From: Balaenoptera acutorostrata
Lineage: Eukaryota; Chordata; Mammalia; Artiodactyla; Balaenopteridae
Assembly (NCBI RefSeq): GCF_949987535.1
Contig: NC_080074.1
Location: forward strand, 43,197,641-43,261,640
DNA length: 64,000 bases
Reading direction: 5' to 3'
Position numbers and translations under genes: made by a program. Of this stretch, positions 48,351 to 60,754 are shown piece after piece. Below the pieces are notes generated by a model that was not told the origin of the DNA, did not search any database, and saw only the letters and a list, made by a program, of their open reading frames with translations. The stretch's first letter is position 1; each line of letters begins with the position of its first letter.

Positions 48351-49009
48351 GAGTTTTTTAAAATGTACTTTTTATGCAAGCACTGTTATGAAGGGATACC
48401 GTAACATCGTGAAATTTCCTATAATATGGGTTTTGGATTTCTTCCAAACAGTATTAATTCCTGCAGTATGAACAGAAGACTGCCACAATGAAGTTTAACC
48501 TACCTAGTGGTGCTGTAGCTAAAACCCCACAGTCAGTGAGAGTGAGGGGTGTGTGTGTTTTGGTGGAGGGGGACTGAACACATATCAAAGTAAACTAAAT
48601 GTAGTACACTTTTTGGCATTAAAAGTAACATGTTTTCACAGCTGTGTAAAGCATGAAGAGAAGAAAAATTTCAGAGGTAATAAATCAAGTTACTTTAATG
48701 TAAATGCTGACGTTTTTGTTTGCTCTGTTTTTATTTTGAAAAATGTTGCCATATGAATACAGTTCTAAGATCAGCAATGATGTTTAACAATGGAATTTAA
48801 GAGACTATTATTTTGTCACAAAGCTAATAACAGATAGGAAGCAAAGCAAGTTTTCCTGGCTCAGAAGCTGATCTAGTGCCTATAATATTATCCTTATGCA
48901 AGACACTGAGGCCATTAAGCTTTTGTGAATTTTAAGATTCAAGAGTCTTGACACACAGAACAACACTGTGTTCATTGCAGCACTGGACTTCACTTTCAAC
49001 AGCTGAGCT
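48351..49009. other. Intergenic, nothing recognised
   Basis: Unassigned sequence. Confidence 0.45.
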
Positions 49010-49331
49010 CTTGAGATTTCCAGTGTAAAATATTGTTAATGATAATGAAATGGGTAGAATTCCATTGTATAAATATACCCCAATTGATTTATTCATTGCA
49101 AAGCAACGGGAAGGAACAGCCTACCACATGCACACAACACTATGGATGAATCACAGACAAAAGAAGCCAGCTACCAAAGTGCATCCAGTATGATTCCATT
49201 TATATAAAGTACAAAACCTGGCAAAAGCAGTCAAGGCTGTTACAAGTCAGTACAGCAGTCCCCTTGCAGAGGAGTTGGGGGAACAACTGAAAGAGAGCAT
49301 GCTGTAGATTTCTTGGGAAGGATGATGTTCT

Positions 49332-49410
49332 TTTTTTTTCTTTCTTTTTTTGAAGTGTAGTTGATTACAATGCTGTGTTAATTTCTGCTCTACAGCAAAG
49401 TGATTCAGTT

Positions 49411-49469
<59 letters not shown>

Positions 49470-50742
49470 TTCTTTTTTTAATATTCTTTTCCATTATGGT
49501 TTATCATAGGATACTGAATATAGTTCTCTGTGCTCTACAGTGTAACCTTGTGTATCCATTCCATATATAAAAGCTCACATCTGCTGACCCCAACCGCCCA
49601 CTCCATCCCTCCCCTAACCTCCCCACCCTTGGCAACCACCAGTCTGTTCTCTGTGTCTGTGATTCTGTTTCTATTTCATAGATAGGTTCATTTGTGTCAT
49701 ATTTTAGATTCCACATATAAGTGATATCGTATGGTATTTGTCTTTCTCTTTCTGACTTCACTCAGTATGATAATCTCTAGTTGCATCCATGTTTCTGCAA
49801 GTAGAATTATTTCATTCTTTTTTTATGGCTGAGTAGTATTCCACTGTATATACGTACCACATCTTTTGTATCCATTCATCTCTTGATGGACATTTAGGTT
49901 GTTTCCATGTTTTTGCTCTTGTAAATAGTGCTGCTATGAACATAGCGGTGCATGTATCTTTTTGAATTATAGTTTTGTCCAGATATATGCTGAGGTGTGG
50001 GATTGCTGGACCATATGGCAACTCTATTTTTAATATTCTGAAGAACCTCCTCCATACTGTTTTCCACCGTGGCTGCACCAACTTACATTCCCACCAACAG
50101 TGTAGGAGGGTTTGCTTTTCTCCACACCCTCTCCAGCATTTATTTGTAGACTTTTAAATGATAGCCATTCTGACTGGTGTGAAGTGGTACCTCATTGTAG
50201 TTTTGATTTGCATTTCTCTAATAATTAGGGATGTTGAGCATCTTTTCATGTGTCTGTTGGCCATCTGTATGCCTTCTGTGGAGAAATGTCTGTTTTAGGT
50301 CTTCTGCCCATTTCTTGATTGGGTTGTTTTTTTGTTGTTGTTGAGTTGTATGAGCTGTTTGTATATTTTGGAAATTAAGCCCTTGTCGGTCGCATTGTTT
50401 GCAAATATTTTCTCCCATTCTGTAGGTTGTCTTTTTGTTTTGTTTATGATTTCCTTTGCTGTGCAAAAGCTTGTAAGTTTGATTAGGTCCCATCTGTTTA
50501 TTTTCATTTTTATTTCTATTGCCTTGGGAGACCTAAGAAAACTTTGGTACAATTTATATCAGAGAATGTTTTGCCTCTTCTCTTCTGGGAGATTTATGGT
50601 GTTCTGCCTTATGTTTAAGTCTTTAAGCCATTTTGAGTTTATTTTTGTGTATGCTGAGAGGGTATGTTCTAACTTCATTGATTCACATGCAGCTGTCCAA
50701 CTTTCCCAACACCACTTGCTGAAGAGACTGTCTTTTTGGGAT
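49332..50742 (-). mobile_element. 5'-truncated L1, antisense
   Basis: The minus strand reads the ORF2 C-terminal third in broken frames, then the 3' UTR, with an (AT)n expansion at 49421-49460 and a T/C-rich start. 12-bp duplications 'ggatgatgttct' (49320-49331) and 'ggataatgttct' (50743-50754) differ by one base. Confidence 0.92.
49418..49469. repeat. (AT)n/(AC)n microsatellite in L1 3' UTR
   Basis: An alternating AT tract grown from the 'acatatatata' motif of the L1 3' UTR, ending in ACACAC. Confidence 0.93.
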
Positions 50743-50885
50743 GGATAATGTTCTATTTCTTGATCTGGGAGCTGGTTACACAGGGTGTTCAGTGTGATAG
50801 TCACTGAGCTGTACATTTATGATATGTGCGTTTTTATACATTATGTTTTACTTCAATAAGAAAGGTTTTTAAATTAAAAAAATAT

Positions 50886-51339
50886 ATGGAACAACTATAG
50901 GAGATGTGTGCCCTAACACAGAAAATTAGAACATTAGACCACACTCACCATGATAATAGATTGTTGTAATAGAAGGCTGCTACACATGTGACCATGGAAC
51001 CGTCCTCCTGTCTGAGAAAACCCCCCTCGTTGAGCAGGTGGCTTCAGGAGGCGATGCTTAGGTAGAGGTTAAGAAGCAAAGCAACACCAGATCAAGCCTA
51101 GGAATCAGTGAGGTGACGCTCATAGCCCAGTCACCCTCACGTTCTCTTTACAAGGTTTGGGATTTTACATAATAAATCCAGTTAAAACTTTTAAAATGAC
51201 CCAGACATTAATGTGTGAAAATATTTGCGCACAGCATTTCTGTAGGACTTGGAAGTTGGAAAATCTGTTTTCTGGTATTTCTCATGATTTCACTATTCAT
51301 AAGCAAATTTATCAAACAACTTTATTCAAGTCCCTTTTC
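50886..51339. other. Intergenic, nothing recognised
   Basis: Unassigned sequence. Confidence 0.45.
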
Positions 51340-51660
51340 CAGAAGTTGTGAGGGATAGAATGATATATGAGACACAGTCCTTGACCTCAATATGCTATTG
51401 ATTTAATATGGAGATAGCCCAACCATGAAAAGATTAACCAAAAATACACAGGCGTATACTGTAAGGGTTGAATTGGGGGGAGCATTAACCAAAGGCAGCT
51501 ATTGGCATGTGAGGTAAATTTACTGTGTTCAGTGAAGGACAGAGAAAGCTTATCAAAGGAGACAGAACTTGAGTTGGAATTTGAAGGAAGGAATTTAAAG
51601 GAATAAAGAAGACCTGGAAATGTGGGGAGAAATTTCAGGAGAGAGGTTAACAGTGTAAAC
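51340..51660 (-). mobile_element. L2-like fragment, antisense
   Basis: 'gacacagtccttgacctcaa', 'cagaacttgagttggaattt' and 'acctggaaatgtggggag' resemble the antisense L2 3' region. Confidence 0.5.
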
Positions 51661-51901
51661 AAAGATTCCAAGGAATCAGTACACAAAGGGGATTTAATTG
51701 GGATTGTCTTGTGGCTCAGTCTCTGAGAAGACATTCAAAGAAAAAATCCAGTGTTAAAAGTCATTCAAATTTTTACTGGAACCTTTTAAAGACTGTCCAC
51801 AGAGATTCATCCAATTGGTAATCCTTAGCATCACTTCTTAAAATATCCCTTTCTACATTCCTTGAGGTCTAAAACCTCTCACATATTGCAGCTGTAACTA
51901 G

Positions 51902-52082
51902 ACTAGGGGTTGGCAAACTTTTTCTATAAAAGGCCAGATAGTCTTTGTCACAACGACTCAACTCTGCAGTTGTTGCACAAAAGCAGCCATAGACAATGTG
52001 TAAATGATGGATGTGGCTGTGTTCTAATAAAATTTTATTATAATAACAGGTGGCAGGCTGGATTTGGCCCACAGGTCATACC
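51902..52082. mobile_element. MER-type hAT DNA transposon remnant
   Basis: 'gactaggggttggcaaactt', 'ctgcagttgttgcacaaaag', 'ggctgtgttctaataaaatt' and 'ctggatttggcccacaggtc' are the familiar order of a non-autonomous hAT-Charlie element with complementary ends. Confidence 0.7.
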
Positions 52083-52199
52083 TCGCTTACCCCTGAACAA
52101 GACATCCAATCCCCCACAAAGATGATTTCTCCTCACCTGTGTCCTTTTCATTTTTCTCCCTCCCTCTATCCTTTTGCTTCTTCTCTCTACAATTAAATT

Positions 52200-52518
52200 T
52201 TATTCCTTATGACACCAATTCCTGTTCCTGTGATGAGTATCCCAGAACAATGGGTAGAGAAAACAGGAATCTCAGACATCCTGGGGAACTATGGACGGTT
52301 TCTAACCAGTGAGAGTGAGTCAATCCAAGTGATATTTTGAGAAAATTAATCTGGCAGCGCTGTGTAGGATGGATTGTCGTGGGTATAACAGAAAGCATAG
52401 AGACCAATTAGGAGGTTATTGCAAAGAATGTGTGCAGTAGATGTGGAGTCTAAACTAGAACGTCAGCTAGGAATGGGAAAAAAATGGATGGGTGCGGGAC
52501 AAAGTGCGATTCAAAGAT
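52200..52518 (-). mobile_element. L2-like fragment, antisense
   Basis: 'taatctggcagcgctgtgta' and 'accaattaggaggttattgc' match the reversed L2 body. Confidence 0.5.
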
Positions 52519-52530
52519 TAACTGGAATTG

Positions 52531-52660
52531 GGACTTCCCTGGCCGTCCAGTGATTAAGACTCTGTGCTTCCACTGCAGGGGGCACGGGTTTGATCCCTGG
52601 TCGGGGAACTAAGATCCCACATGCCACACAGCACAGCCAAAAAAAAAAAAAAAAAAAAAC
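52531..52660 (+). mobile_element. Short CHR-related SINE, sense
   Basis: GGACTTCCCTGGCCGTCCAG, box-B-like 'gggtttgatccctggtcgg' and an A-tail of about 20. Duplications 'taactggaattg' (52519-52530) and 'taactgaaattg' (52661-52672) flank it. Confidence 0.9.
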
Positions 52661-52779
52661 TAACTGAAATTGACAACAGAGTAGATGCAGAAGAATGCAG
52701 AGGAAGGAGTCAAAGATACGTAAACAATTACTAAGATACAGAGGCTGAGTAAGTAGGAAAATATTTGCATCATTTTTGT

Positions 52780-53670
52780 CTACTTTTTAAATTTTCCTTC
52801 TCCTTGTCCCATAAATGTCAGTGTTCTTCAGGTTTCTTTCCTTTCCTTCTGTTCTCATCCCTTCACCTCCTACCTCATACAGTTTTCCTGGGTGGCATGA
52901 TTCAAATTTATAGCTTTGACCAAGACTTCTCAGCTAATGATTTCCAAATCTGTTATCTGTAGCGCAAGTGTCTTTGGTGCGATGCAGACCCCCAACTGAT
53001 GTTTCCAGGAAGACTCACAGACCCTCAGCTCGGGCTCCGGTTGAAGTTGGTTTTACCCTACTTTCAAGCCAGTAAATTAGCCTATTACTGTTTCATGGAT
53101 GCAGGCAAAAGAAGTAAGGCTCTTGGTTCAGAGACAGAAGTTCTTATTCCTCACAGCACAGCAAGCAGCATAAGCATCAGCATGTTGACGTCAGTTGCTC
53201 TTGGCACCCCAAGTGCACCCCAAGTCCCACAGGGTGAAACGGAGGGCCAGATGGAGGCTTGCACACGCAGCGGATTGCGCTACAGGAAGGGGACACTGAG
53301 CTTGAGGAACCTGCTGTTTTATTGCAGGCGGTGAGCAAGCCTGCTCCTTGTCCTGGAAAGAGTCCCTCAAGGTTACTCAGGGCAAAAACAAGCCTGAAAA
53401 ATGGCTCAGGTAAAGAGCAGTCAGGGCCTTGCATTCTTAGCATACGCTGCAAAACGTGTAGGAGTGGAAGAGACCCCATTGAAGATTGTTCTAGCAGTCT
53501 GAATGTCCAAAACTGAATTCACCAACTTCCTTAAGACCTGCTTTTCTGTTTCCAGTCTAGGTGAAGGATACCATCTTCTACCCCAGTCACCCAAAGCAAA
53601 ACCTGACAGCTATCTCAGGCTTTACCCTATTATTTGCTCCCCTCATCCGAATTAACCACTGAACCAGTGT
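52780..53670 (+). mobile_element. L2 LINE pieces, sense, with an unassigned insert
   Basis: 52780-52962 and 53490-53670 ('ctgaatgtccaaaactgaat', 'acctgacagctatctcaggc') follow L2 ORF2 order. The 52963-53489 segment between them is GC-richer and unassigned, possibly a later insertion. Confidence 0.55.
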
Positions 53671-53671
53671 C

Positions 53672-54165
53672 CTGTAGCTGCTGTAACAAATTACCATAAA
53701 CTGGGTGGCTTAGAACAACAGAAATGTGTCCTCTCACAGCTTTGGAGATCAGAAAGAAGTCTGAAATCCAGGTATTGGCAGGGCTGTGCTCCCTCTGAAA
53801 ACTCTAGGGGAGAATCTGTCCTTTGCCTCTTCCGGCTGCTGGTGGCTCCAGGAGTTCCCTGGTTTGTGGCCCCATTACTCCAGTCTCTGCCTCCAGGCTC
53901 ACATTGCCGCCGCCTCCTCTTCTATCTGCCAGATATCCGTCTGCCTCACTCAGAGGGCACTTGTCAATGGATGTAGAACCCATCTGGGTAACCCAGGATA
54001 AATGCCTCCTTGCAAAATCCTTAACTTAATTACAGTGTTTGCCATGATAAGATAATACTCACAGGTTCCGGGGATTAGAATGTGGACATATCTTTCTGGC
54101 TCAGTCCCTACAGTCACCATGTTCTCGAAAGGTTCTAGCTTAGTCATTTTTACATAATAATACAA
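53672..54165 (-). mobile_element. MLT1-type (ERVL-MaLR) LTR, antisense
   Basis: 'agctgctgtaacaaattacc', 'tgggtggcttagaacaacag', 'ggcagggctgtgctccctct' and 'ttccggggattagaatgtgg' trace an MLT1 LTR in reverse. It is a solo LTR without coding remains. Confidence 0.8.
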
Positions 54166-54199
54166 GTTGGATTTAGGAGTTATTTGCTTAGAAGTAATG

Positions 54200-54300
54200 G
54201 CTGAGCCATGAACATGCAGCTAGTGAATAGTTATTCCAGGTTCAAAGCCAGGCTGTATGACTCCGAAGTCCATGCTTTTAATCAGTAACAGGCGCTGTCA
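54200..54300 (-). mobile_element. MIR fragment, antisense
   Basis: 'tgcagctagtgaatagttat' and 'ctccgaagtccatgctttta' match antisense MIR. Confidence 0.55.
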
Positions 54301-54749
54301 CCTTCTTGCCCTTTTTAAATGTTAATTTTGTCAAGTTACAGAAGTCAACAGCTATGAAAGGAAGCATGGGCTCAAGTCGTACCAATATCCCCTCCGTCCT
54401 TGGGTTGGCAAGGGTTCTATGGACATAAGAAGCCTTTTGCACCACCACCGGCCCCCAAAGATTCCCCTACTGAAAAATCAATGTGGCACATGGATGCCCT
54501 GCAACTGAGTAACCAGGAAGCCGAGTTCCCTTTCTTGCCAGTTCCCTTTGATTTGCACTTCAGTGCTCAGAGTTTCAGTCTGCGAAGTAGAAATGACCCT
54601 GACAGTCATCTGCCTACCCGATGAGTTCTCTGATCGGGGTTGGTGCAATTTAGTGAGAATCAGCCCTGATGAGGGGCATTCATAATCAGCTTCTCATTTT
54701 GCAGAGACTTTCTGCCCTACAGGCCGAATGAGAACATGGGAGCAAAAAT
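54301..54749. other. Intergenic, nothing recognised
   Basis: Unassigned sequence. The 74-codon frame at 54400 has no recognisable domain. Confidence 0.45.
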
Positions 54750-54960
54750 CCTTAAGACTTATGAAGCACTTTATATTTCATAAGCACTTCGCTAAAATTA
54801 ATTATCCAGTTAATCTCCAAGGATGATAACCAAATGATTTCTTTTAAAAATTATCGTTACTTATTAACAGATTAGAAAGCTGGAAGCTGATGGAGATATT
54901 TTGCCTAAGTTTCCACAGGGGAAATTGGAGTCACTGAGGGACCAAATTCCAGTCCCTTCA
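54750..54960 (-). mobile_element. MIR, antisense, diverged
   Basis: 'tatgaagcactttatatttc', 'taacagattagaaagctgga' and 'gcctaagtttccacagggga' retain antisense MIR order. Confidence 0.6.
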
Positions 54961-55284
54961 AGGTCTTTCAATAAAGCAACAGAATCCAAATGTACGGAGG
55001 TGGGACACTGGAATCTGCCCCGTCCCACTGTATGGAAATCACGAAGTCACTAAATCCCTGGAGGCTTCTATTTCTGTGTCAACCACAACACTAGAATTCT
55101 GCCCTTGCTTCTCGTGCTGAACTGAGAAAATGTTGACGTCTTCATGGAAATTAAAACATTTTATTCTGGGAATGTTGATTGACTTGCATATTAAGCGAAT
55201 TTAAAATAAATTTTAATTAAACAAGAATGCTTTTAAGTCAGGGATCCCTTAACTATGATTTATTATGTAACTGGCTTTGCTGGG

Positions 55285-55500
55285 GTTATGTTGTGGTTGT
55301 GAACAAAGGATCTGGAGCCAGATGGCAGGATTTGAGTCTCACTCACTACCTGGGTGACTCTGGGCAAGTTACATGCCTCAGCTTCCTTTTCCATAATATG
55401 GCATCACGATGGTGTCATTTTGAGGACTGAATGAGTCAATACAGGTAAAAGCTCTCAGCCAGGTTCCAGTTACGTGGTAGGTGCCCAGTTAATGATTATA
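55285..55500 (+). mobile_element. MIR, sense
   Basis: 'ggatctggagccagatggca', 'ctacctgggtgactctgggc', 'catgcctcagcttccttttc' are a clear sense MIR. Confidence 0.8.
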
Positions 55501-55993
55501 TCTGCACAGCTCATTAAGGACTTGAGAATTTTATCACAACAAAGAGAGGACATGAGTGTGTCCCCTATGTTTCTCTGTCTCCACAGCCTTTGACCAGATG
55601 AGCACTGACCAACTGTCCAACAGACTTACAACCCCTCACATCCCTCTTCCCCTTCTCCCACTCCTCTATGTCTGTCTTTCCCCATCTCTCTGTTACTTTA
55701 TCTCCCTGTCTTCTCTCTGCCTCCCCTTTTCTTTTCATCCCCCTCTTCCTGCATCTTCACCATCCAGGGCAATGAAGGATCCCACAATTGGCTGGGTCTG
55801 CTTGTGGGAACTATTTTATTCTCATGAAGTATCAGAGAAAAACAACCTGCCCTGTGAAGGTCTCTGAATCCACTCTCCTCACTGAACAGACTGTGTTTGT
55901 ACCTCTGCCCCACTTTTTATATCTGCCTCTCTCTGACTCTCTTCTTGTCTTGGTCTGCATGTCTTTGTTTCTCTCTGTATCTGTCGTCTCTTG

Positions 55994-55995
<2 letters not shown>
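55501..55995. other. Intergenic, pyrimidine-rich, no gene
   Basis: Long C/T-rich stretches (55640-55770 and 55905-55990). The open frames there come from the low-complexity composition. Confidence 0.5.

Positions 55996-55996
<1 letters not shown>

Positions 55997-56033
<37 letters not shown>
55997..56033. repeat. (TG)n microsatellite
   Basis: A pure GT/TG run of about 36 bases. Confidence 0.95.
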
Positions 56034-56034
<1 letters not shown>

Positions 56035-56924
56035 TCCGTCAGTTGTGTGGGTCCCCTTAGCTGTGAGAGGTGAGCTCCCTGGGCCCTCTGAAGACCTGCT
56101 GGTGGGGAAGAAGAGGGGAAAAGATCTCATGCCTCCTCCTGCACTGGGACATGATTGAGAGAACTGTTTCCTCCAACGAGAGTAACCATCAGTATGACCT
56201 GGCAGGCGGTTCTGGAGCTCCAGGGAGTCGGGTCGCTCTAGATAGCCCCTGAAGTAGCAAGACTTTAAACAGTGTATCTCCCAACAGATGTCTAAGTAGA
56301 GCAGAGATGATGATTCTAATCAAGACAACTTACATGAAAGTTAACTGGGCACATATTTAATGATGCACATAATTATGATTGTGCTGCATGATAATTCGCA
56401 TAAATGGTAAGGGGCTCATGTAAATGACTGTAATTAGCATTACTTTTTCCCAGCTAAGCCAAATTTTATTTCCCCTTTCTACATTGCTAATTCGCCAGCA
56501 TCTCTAATCAGTGTCAATGTTGATAATTTCTTGATGTCACATACTGTTTACTCATCACATCCCATGAACATACTTAGATCCAGACACACAGATGCACATG
56601 GAAACACACACACACACGCGCGCACACAGAAACAAAGAGCGAGCCTGGACCCAACTCTCTAAAATGAGGATTCCCTTATCCCTAGTTCACTTACCCTCCT
56701 CTGCAGGGCAGAGGTTCGCTCTGTTCCACCCATGAATCCCCACCCCATGCCCCTCCTTCTGGGATCCTTGCGATCTCTTTGGAGAGGCTTGACCACTGGC
56801 TGAGGTGACCTGTGAGTTCCCTTCTAATCCTAAAATTCTATTTTAAAAATAGTAATGGGGGGGGGCATTTAAAACATATGAGTAGGTTTTGGTACCTTCA
56901 TAATATCACCATCATCTTCATCAC
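56034..56924. other. Intergenic; AT-rich candidate conserved element and (CA)n
   Basis: No repeat was seen across 56340-56560, which is dense in ATTA/TAAT cores. A short (CA)n/(CG)n run lies at 56607-56626 and a G-run at 56857-56866. Confidence 0.4.
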
Positions 56925-57100
56925 AAAAAATTATTGAACATATTACGGATACAATGATGTGCTCTTCATATGCACACTCCGTTTAAATTTTGAAGTAGAT
57001 ATTCTTCATTTCCTAAATGAGAAAACTGGGGCTTATTGAGGTTAAGTATTCGCCCAAGGTCATGGAGCAAGTCAGTGGGAAGTCAGGGTTCAAATTCTGG
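56925..57100 (-). mobile_element. MIR, antisense
   Basis: 'tcatttcctaaatgagaaaa', 'ttgaggttaagtattcgccc' and 'gtcagggttcaaattctgg' follow antisense MIR. Confidence 0.75.
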
Positions 57101-60100
57101 GGATTTTGACTTTAAAGCTCATGGTGTGTAACCAACTTGTTCTTCTAGCAAAATATAGATGATAAGGACAGATATTTCCTTCCCCTAAATCTTTATTTTT
57201 TTCATCAGTAACTTTGTTCATAGGGCAGATCTGTCTTATTTTTATAGGAAAAAAGGAGCTCTGAAGAACTGAAAAGTTCCCTCTGTGGCCCTCAATGTCC
57301 TTGTCAACTGTAGCTTGTACCCCTGCTTGCACATGACTTCAGCCCCTCACTGTTCTCCCACTCCTCTTGGTAAAATCCAAATTGTCCAGACAATGACTGC
57401 TAATTAGTCAGAATAATTCCTCCCTTTCCTGAGAAGCATCTCTGAACAAATATTCTTGAAAATAGCTGAACTTTAGCTGACCCTGCCTGCTGAAGCCCTG
57501 TAAAAAATTCCACCCTCCTTCCCAAGTTAGAACGCTCCTTCTCCTGCCGACAGTTTTGAAAAAAGACTTATGCTAATGGCAGTCTTGTTTTTTTCCACAA
57601 AGGGTATGAATAAGGGGTGCTGAGATGCTAGTAGGCGGTCCACAACTTGTGGAGAAGCCAGCCTAAGAGTGAAATTAACATAGGAAGAGGTAAAGACATA
57701 AGTTCTGGGAGAAGAGAGAAAGAGAGTGGTGGAGGCAGAGACAGATATCCAGTGGTGTTCAGTTTGCCATCCTATCTCTCTGAGGCCAGCACAACATCTG
57801 TTATTACCATTGTTTTTCTTATATAAGTGAATTAAACATGTACGGTCAAAAAACAAAACCAAAAAAAAAAAAAAGGATAATCACAGCAGTCCTCAAATTT
57901 AGCTCTGCAAACATATGATTTTTATAACTCTATACTGAAATAAACTCAAATCTCGAGCCTCTATGTCAAGGAATGAGGGTAAACATTATTTTTCCCTTTT
58001 TATTAGCTCATTCACCTAGTCTTTTCTGGGTACATGCTCAGTCAGAAACTCAGGGTTCTCCCCTCACCCCTTGCCAGCCCCACTTTTGGAGATGAACTCA
58101 GTTGCTAGAGAATCAGGGTGCTAAAAGATAATTTTCAAAAATTATGACTCTCATACAAATATAAAATATGTGTCAAAGATTTTATTTCACTCATTATTTT
58201 AATGAGGAAACCAGTGAGAAGCAAAAACTGGTTCAAAGGAAAATCCAAAGGAAAAGCATGTATATAGGCAATCAGGACTACTGAATTGAATTTGCTGATA
58301 GATACAAAACTGACATCTTCCATAGAGTGGAAATTGATGCACCTTCATTGGATAAAGTTCACTGGTATTTCTAAAAATTGAATTATTTGCATCACCATCA
58401 GCCTTTCACAATTTAACTTCAATTTCTACAGACTTGCAAAATAGGGTCAATAAAAGACATAGATCCCTGTAGAATCAGATAATCCTGAAACGGTCCTTTC
58501 TCCAGAGGTTTTTACCGAGAAATCTGTGTGTTTAGTCTGATCTGCCACACAGGATCTACAGACTGGTTTAAATAGAAGTGAGATTTGAATAACTGAACTT
58601 GAGAAACTTCCTGCCAAATATGACCTATAAATTGCTGCCAAACTAAAAATATTCTGTTTTCATACAGTCCCCCAACCCAATTCATGGACATTGTGACAAC
58701 ACAATATCCATCTAAATTTTTAGTTTTTACCATTAATTTTAATTAGGGCAGTTTATCTCGCACATTAGGAAACCCTATCACAAGCCTTTGGCATCCCCAC
58801 CTTGAGATGCATATGCAGATGGAGTGCTATCTCAGAAACTAGGGTTTCTGTAAGAGGAGGAAATAGGTTTAAGATTTCAAAATCAGATAAAACAGACCAT
58901 CTGAGTATGGACTTGTAGCCCCAAATAGGAAAGCTTGAAAATCATGATGAAAAAACTTAAAAACCAGCACCTTTGTTATCTGGTCTCCACTTGCCTTTTA
59001 GACACATTGTACTTCATTTGGATATTTCATCCTGGCTTTTTGCATCAGGAAACAAGATGCACACTTTTGGTTTGGTAAGTGATCAAGAAATAAAAACATT
59101 CATGGTCTGGTGGGACTGCTTCTCAGAGCTAATAGTAGATGTATTTACTCCTCATTGGGAAAAAAATATGGTCAAATAAGGCAAATTGAACACCTCACAA
59201 GCAAGTGGAATATCAGCCTCCTGGATATCTCCCCCCTTTTTAATTGTGAGAGGGGTGGAGACAAGAGCTGAGAGTCAGTGATTGCAAAGGCAAAGACAAA
59301 GGAAGGTTCGTTTCAGGCCCAGATAATGGAGCACCGGATAAAATTCTGATCAAGGGTCTGAAGACTGAGAGAAGTCATACAGATCTGCCCCATGTTTTTC
59401 TTTCATCTTGGTCTGAAGTGGCCCTCTACAGTTTAAATACCAAAGTTGGTATTGTACCCACTAGTACACTCTCTAGTTCATATACTAGGTTCATTCTCTC
59501 ATTCATCTCTTCATTCATGTATATACTAAGCATATGCCAGTTGTCATCTTGGTGTCCCTAAGTCCTCTAGTCTATGTATTTAGTTGCTTTCGTATTTACT
59601 GTTTAAAGAAAAATGGCTTGAGTACCTATCCAACATACTATGGAGAGTTCAGTGCCTTTCCCAAGATTTCTGCAAACCCCAAGGGGCTTGACTGCTGTGC
59701 TTGCTCCTTGCTCAGATTTCCTAGTCCTGCTAAACTCTCAATCCACCTCACATTCCACTTCCTATGGTTCTTGACCTTTCTCCATCCATTGGCACCTTAC
59801 AAGGGAAAAAGTCACACATTTTTCTTTGATTTCCTCACTGATACAACAAGTTCTTGTGTAGCAAACATTTACAAAAGTTTGAAATAACTTTTGAAATAGT
59901 TTTACAATGCTGGACAGTACAGCAAAAAATTTAAAACGAACCATGACTCTTCTTAAAACCCTTTGGACAAAAATAGATGAAGTAAATGTGGCAAAAAGTT
60001 GATAGAGTCTAAAACTAGATGGATCCATAGGGTTAATTTTTCCATTTTTGCTCTTTTTTATCTGTTATAAAGGTTTCATAACAAGAGTTTAAAAAAATAC

Positions 60101-60139
60101 ACTGGTCATGGGGCCATGGAAGATATTTTGCTGTCTGTG
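57101..60139. other. About 3 kb intergenic, nothing recognised
   Basis: The longest stretch in which I could name no repeat, RNA or gene. Open frames are short and lack domains. There is an A-run at 57857-57875. Confidence 0.45.
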
Positions 60140-60500
60140 TCACTTAGGGTAAAGGCAGAGCTGCCATATCAGTCTCCAAAGTGCAGAGGCTAACAATGTA
60201 GACGTTTATTTCACTCTCATATAGCAGATGACTCCTCACAGTCACACAGGGTTCCAAGCTCTTGTTTCATCTTGTTTCCCTGCCTTCCCCTAGGGCCTTG
60301 TCCTTGACTGCACAGTCAAAGCTGGGCTGTAGACAAGTCTGTGTTACCATTCACAGATAAGACAGAGTAGAAATGCAGGGCAGTCACATTCTTTCTAAAC
60401 AAGTGAACAAAAGCTGCATATGTCACTTCTACTCTCATTCCATAGTCAGAGGACCACACCTAGCCACAAGGGTGACTAGGAAACAGCTTCTAGCCAGGCA
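60140..60500. mobile_element. LTR-like old repeat
   Basis: 'gcagaggctaacaatgtaga', 'tttatttcactctcatatag' and 'ccacacctagccacaagggt' recall the same class of old repeat as at 40265-40625. The family is uncertain. Confidence 0.4.
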
Positions 60501-60754
60501 GTCATATGCACAACTAAACTCTGTTCCTCCGGAAGAAGGGAAGATGGCTTTTGGCAGACACCTAGCAGACTCCCCAACACCATCTGCCTCCTTCTGCAGG
60601 ATCCCTGGCCTCCCTCCATGGGATGCGGCTTCTGTGTTCCCTCATCCCTCCCTCATTCCCAGCTTTCCAACCTCTATGTTCTACCTGTTTGTTGTGGCTG
60701 AATTGTGTCCCCCACCAAAATTCATACGTTGAAGTCCTAACCCTGAGTAATCAA

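Larger units (their letters stand above)
49010..50885 (+). mobile_element. Old L1 3' end, split by a younger L1
   Basis: 49010-49331 and 50743-50885 form one old sense L1 3' region ('tgattccatttatataaagt'; 'tatgttttacttcaataaga'). The antisense L1 at 49332-50742 interrupts it. Confidence 0.7.

Noticed and set aside
53177..53516. Opposed open frames of 85-111 codons, considered as a processed pseudogene
   Set aside because: No familiar protein, poly(A) tail or target duplication was seen. It is left as an unassigned insert between L2 pieces.
57101..60139. Hidden gene in the 3-kb unassigned stretch
   Set aside because: Frames are under 120 codons and overlap on both strands. I found no domain or consistent splice chain, so nothing was called.
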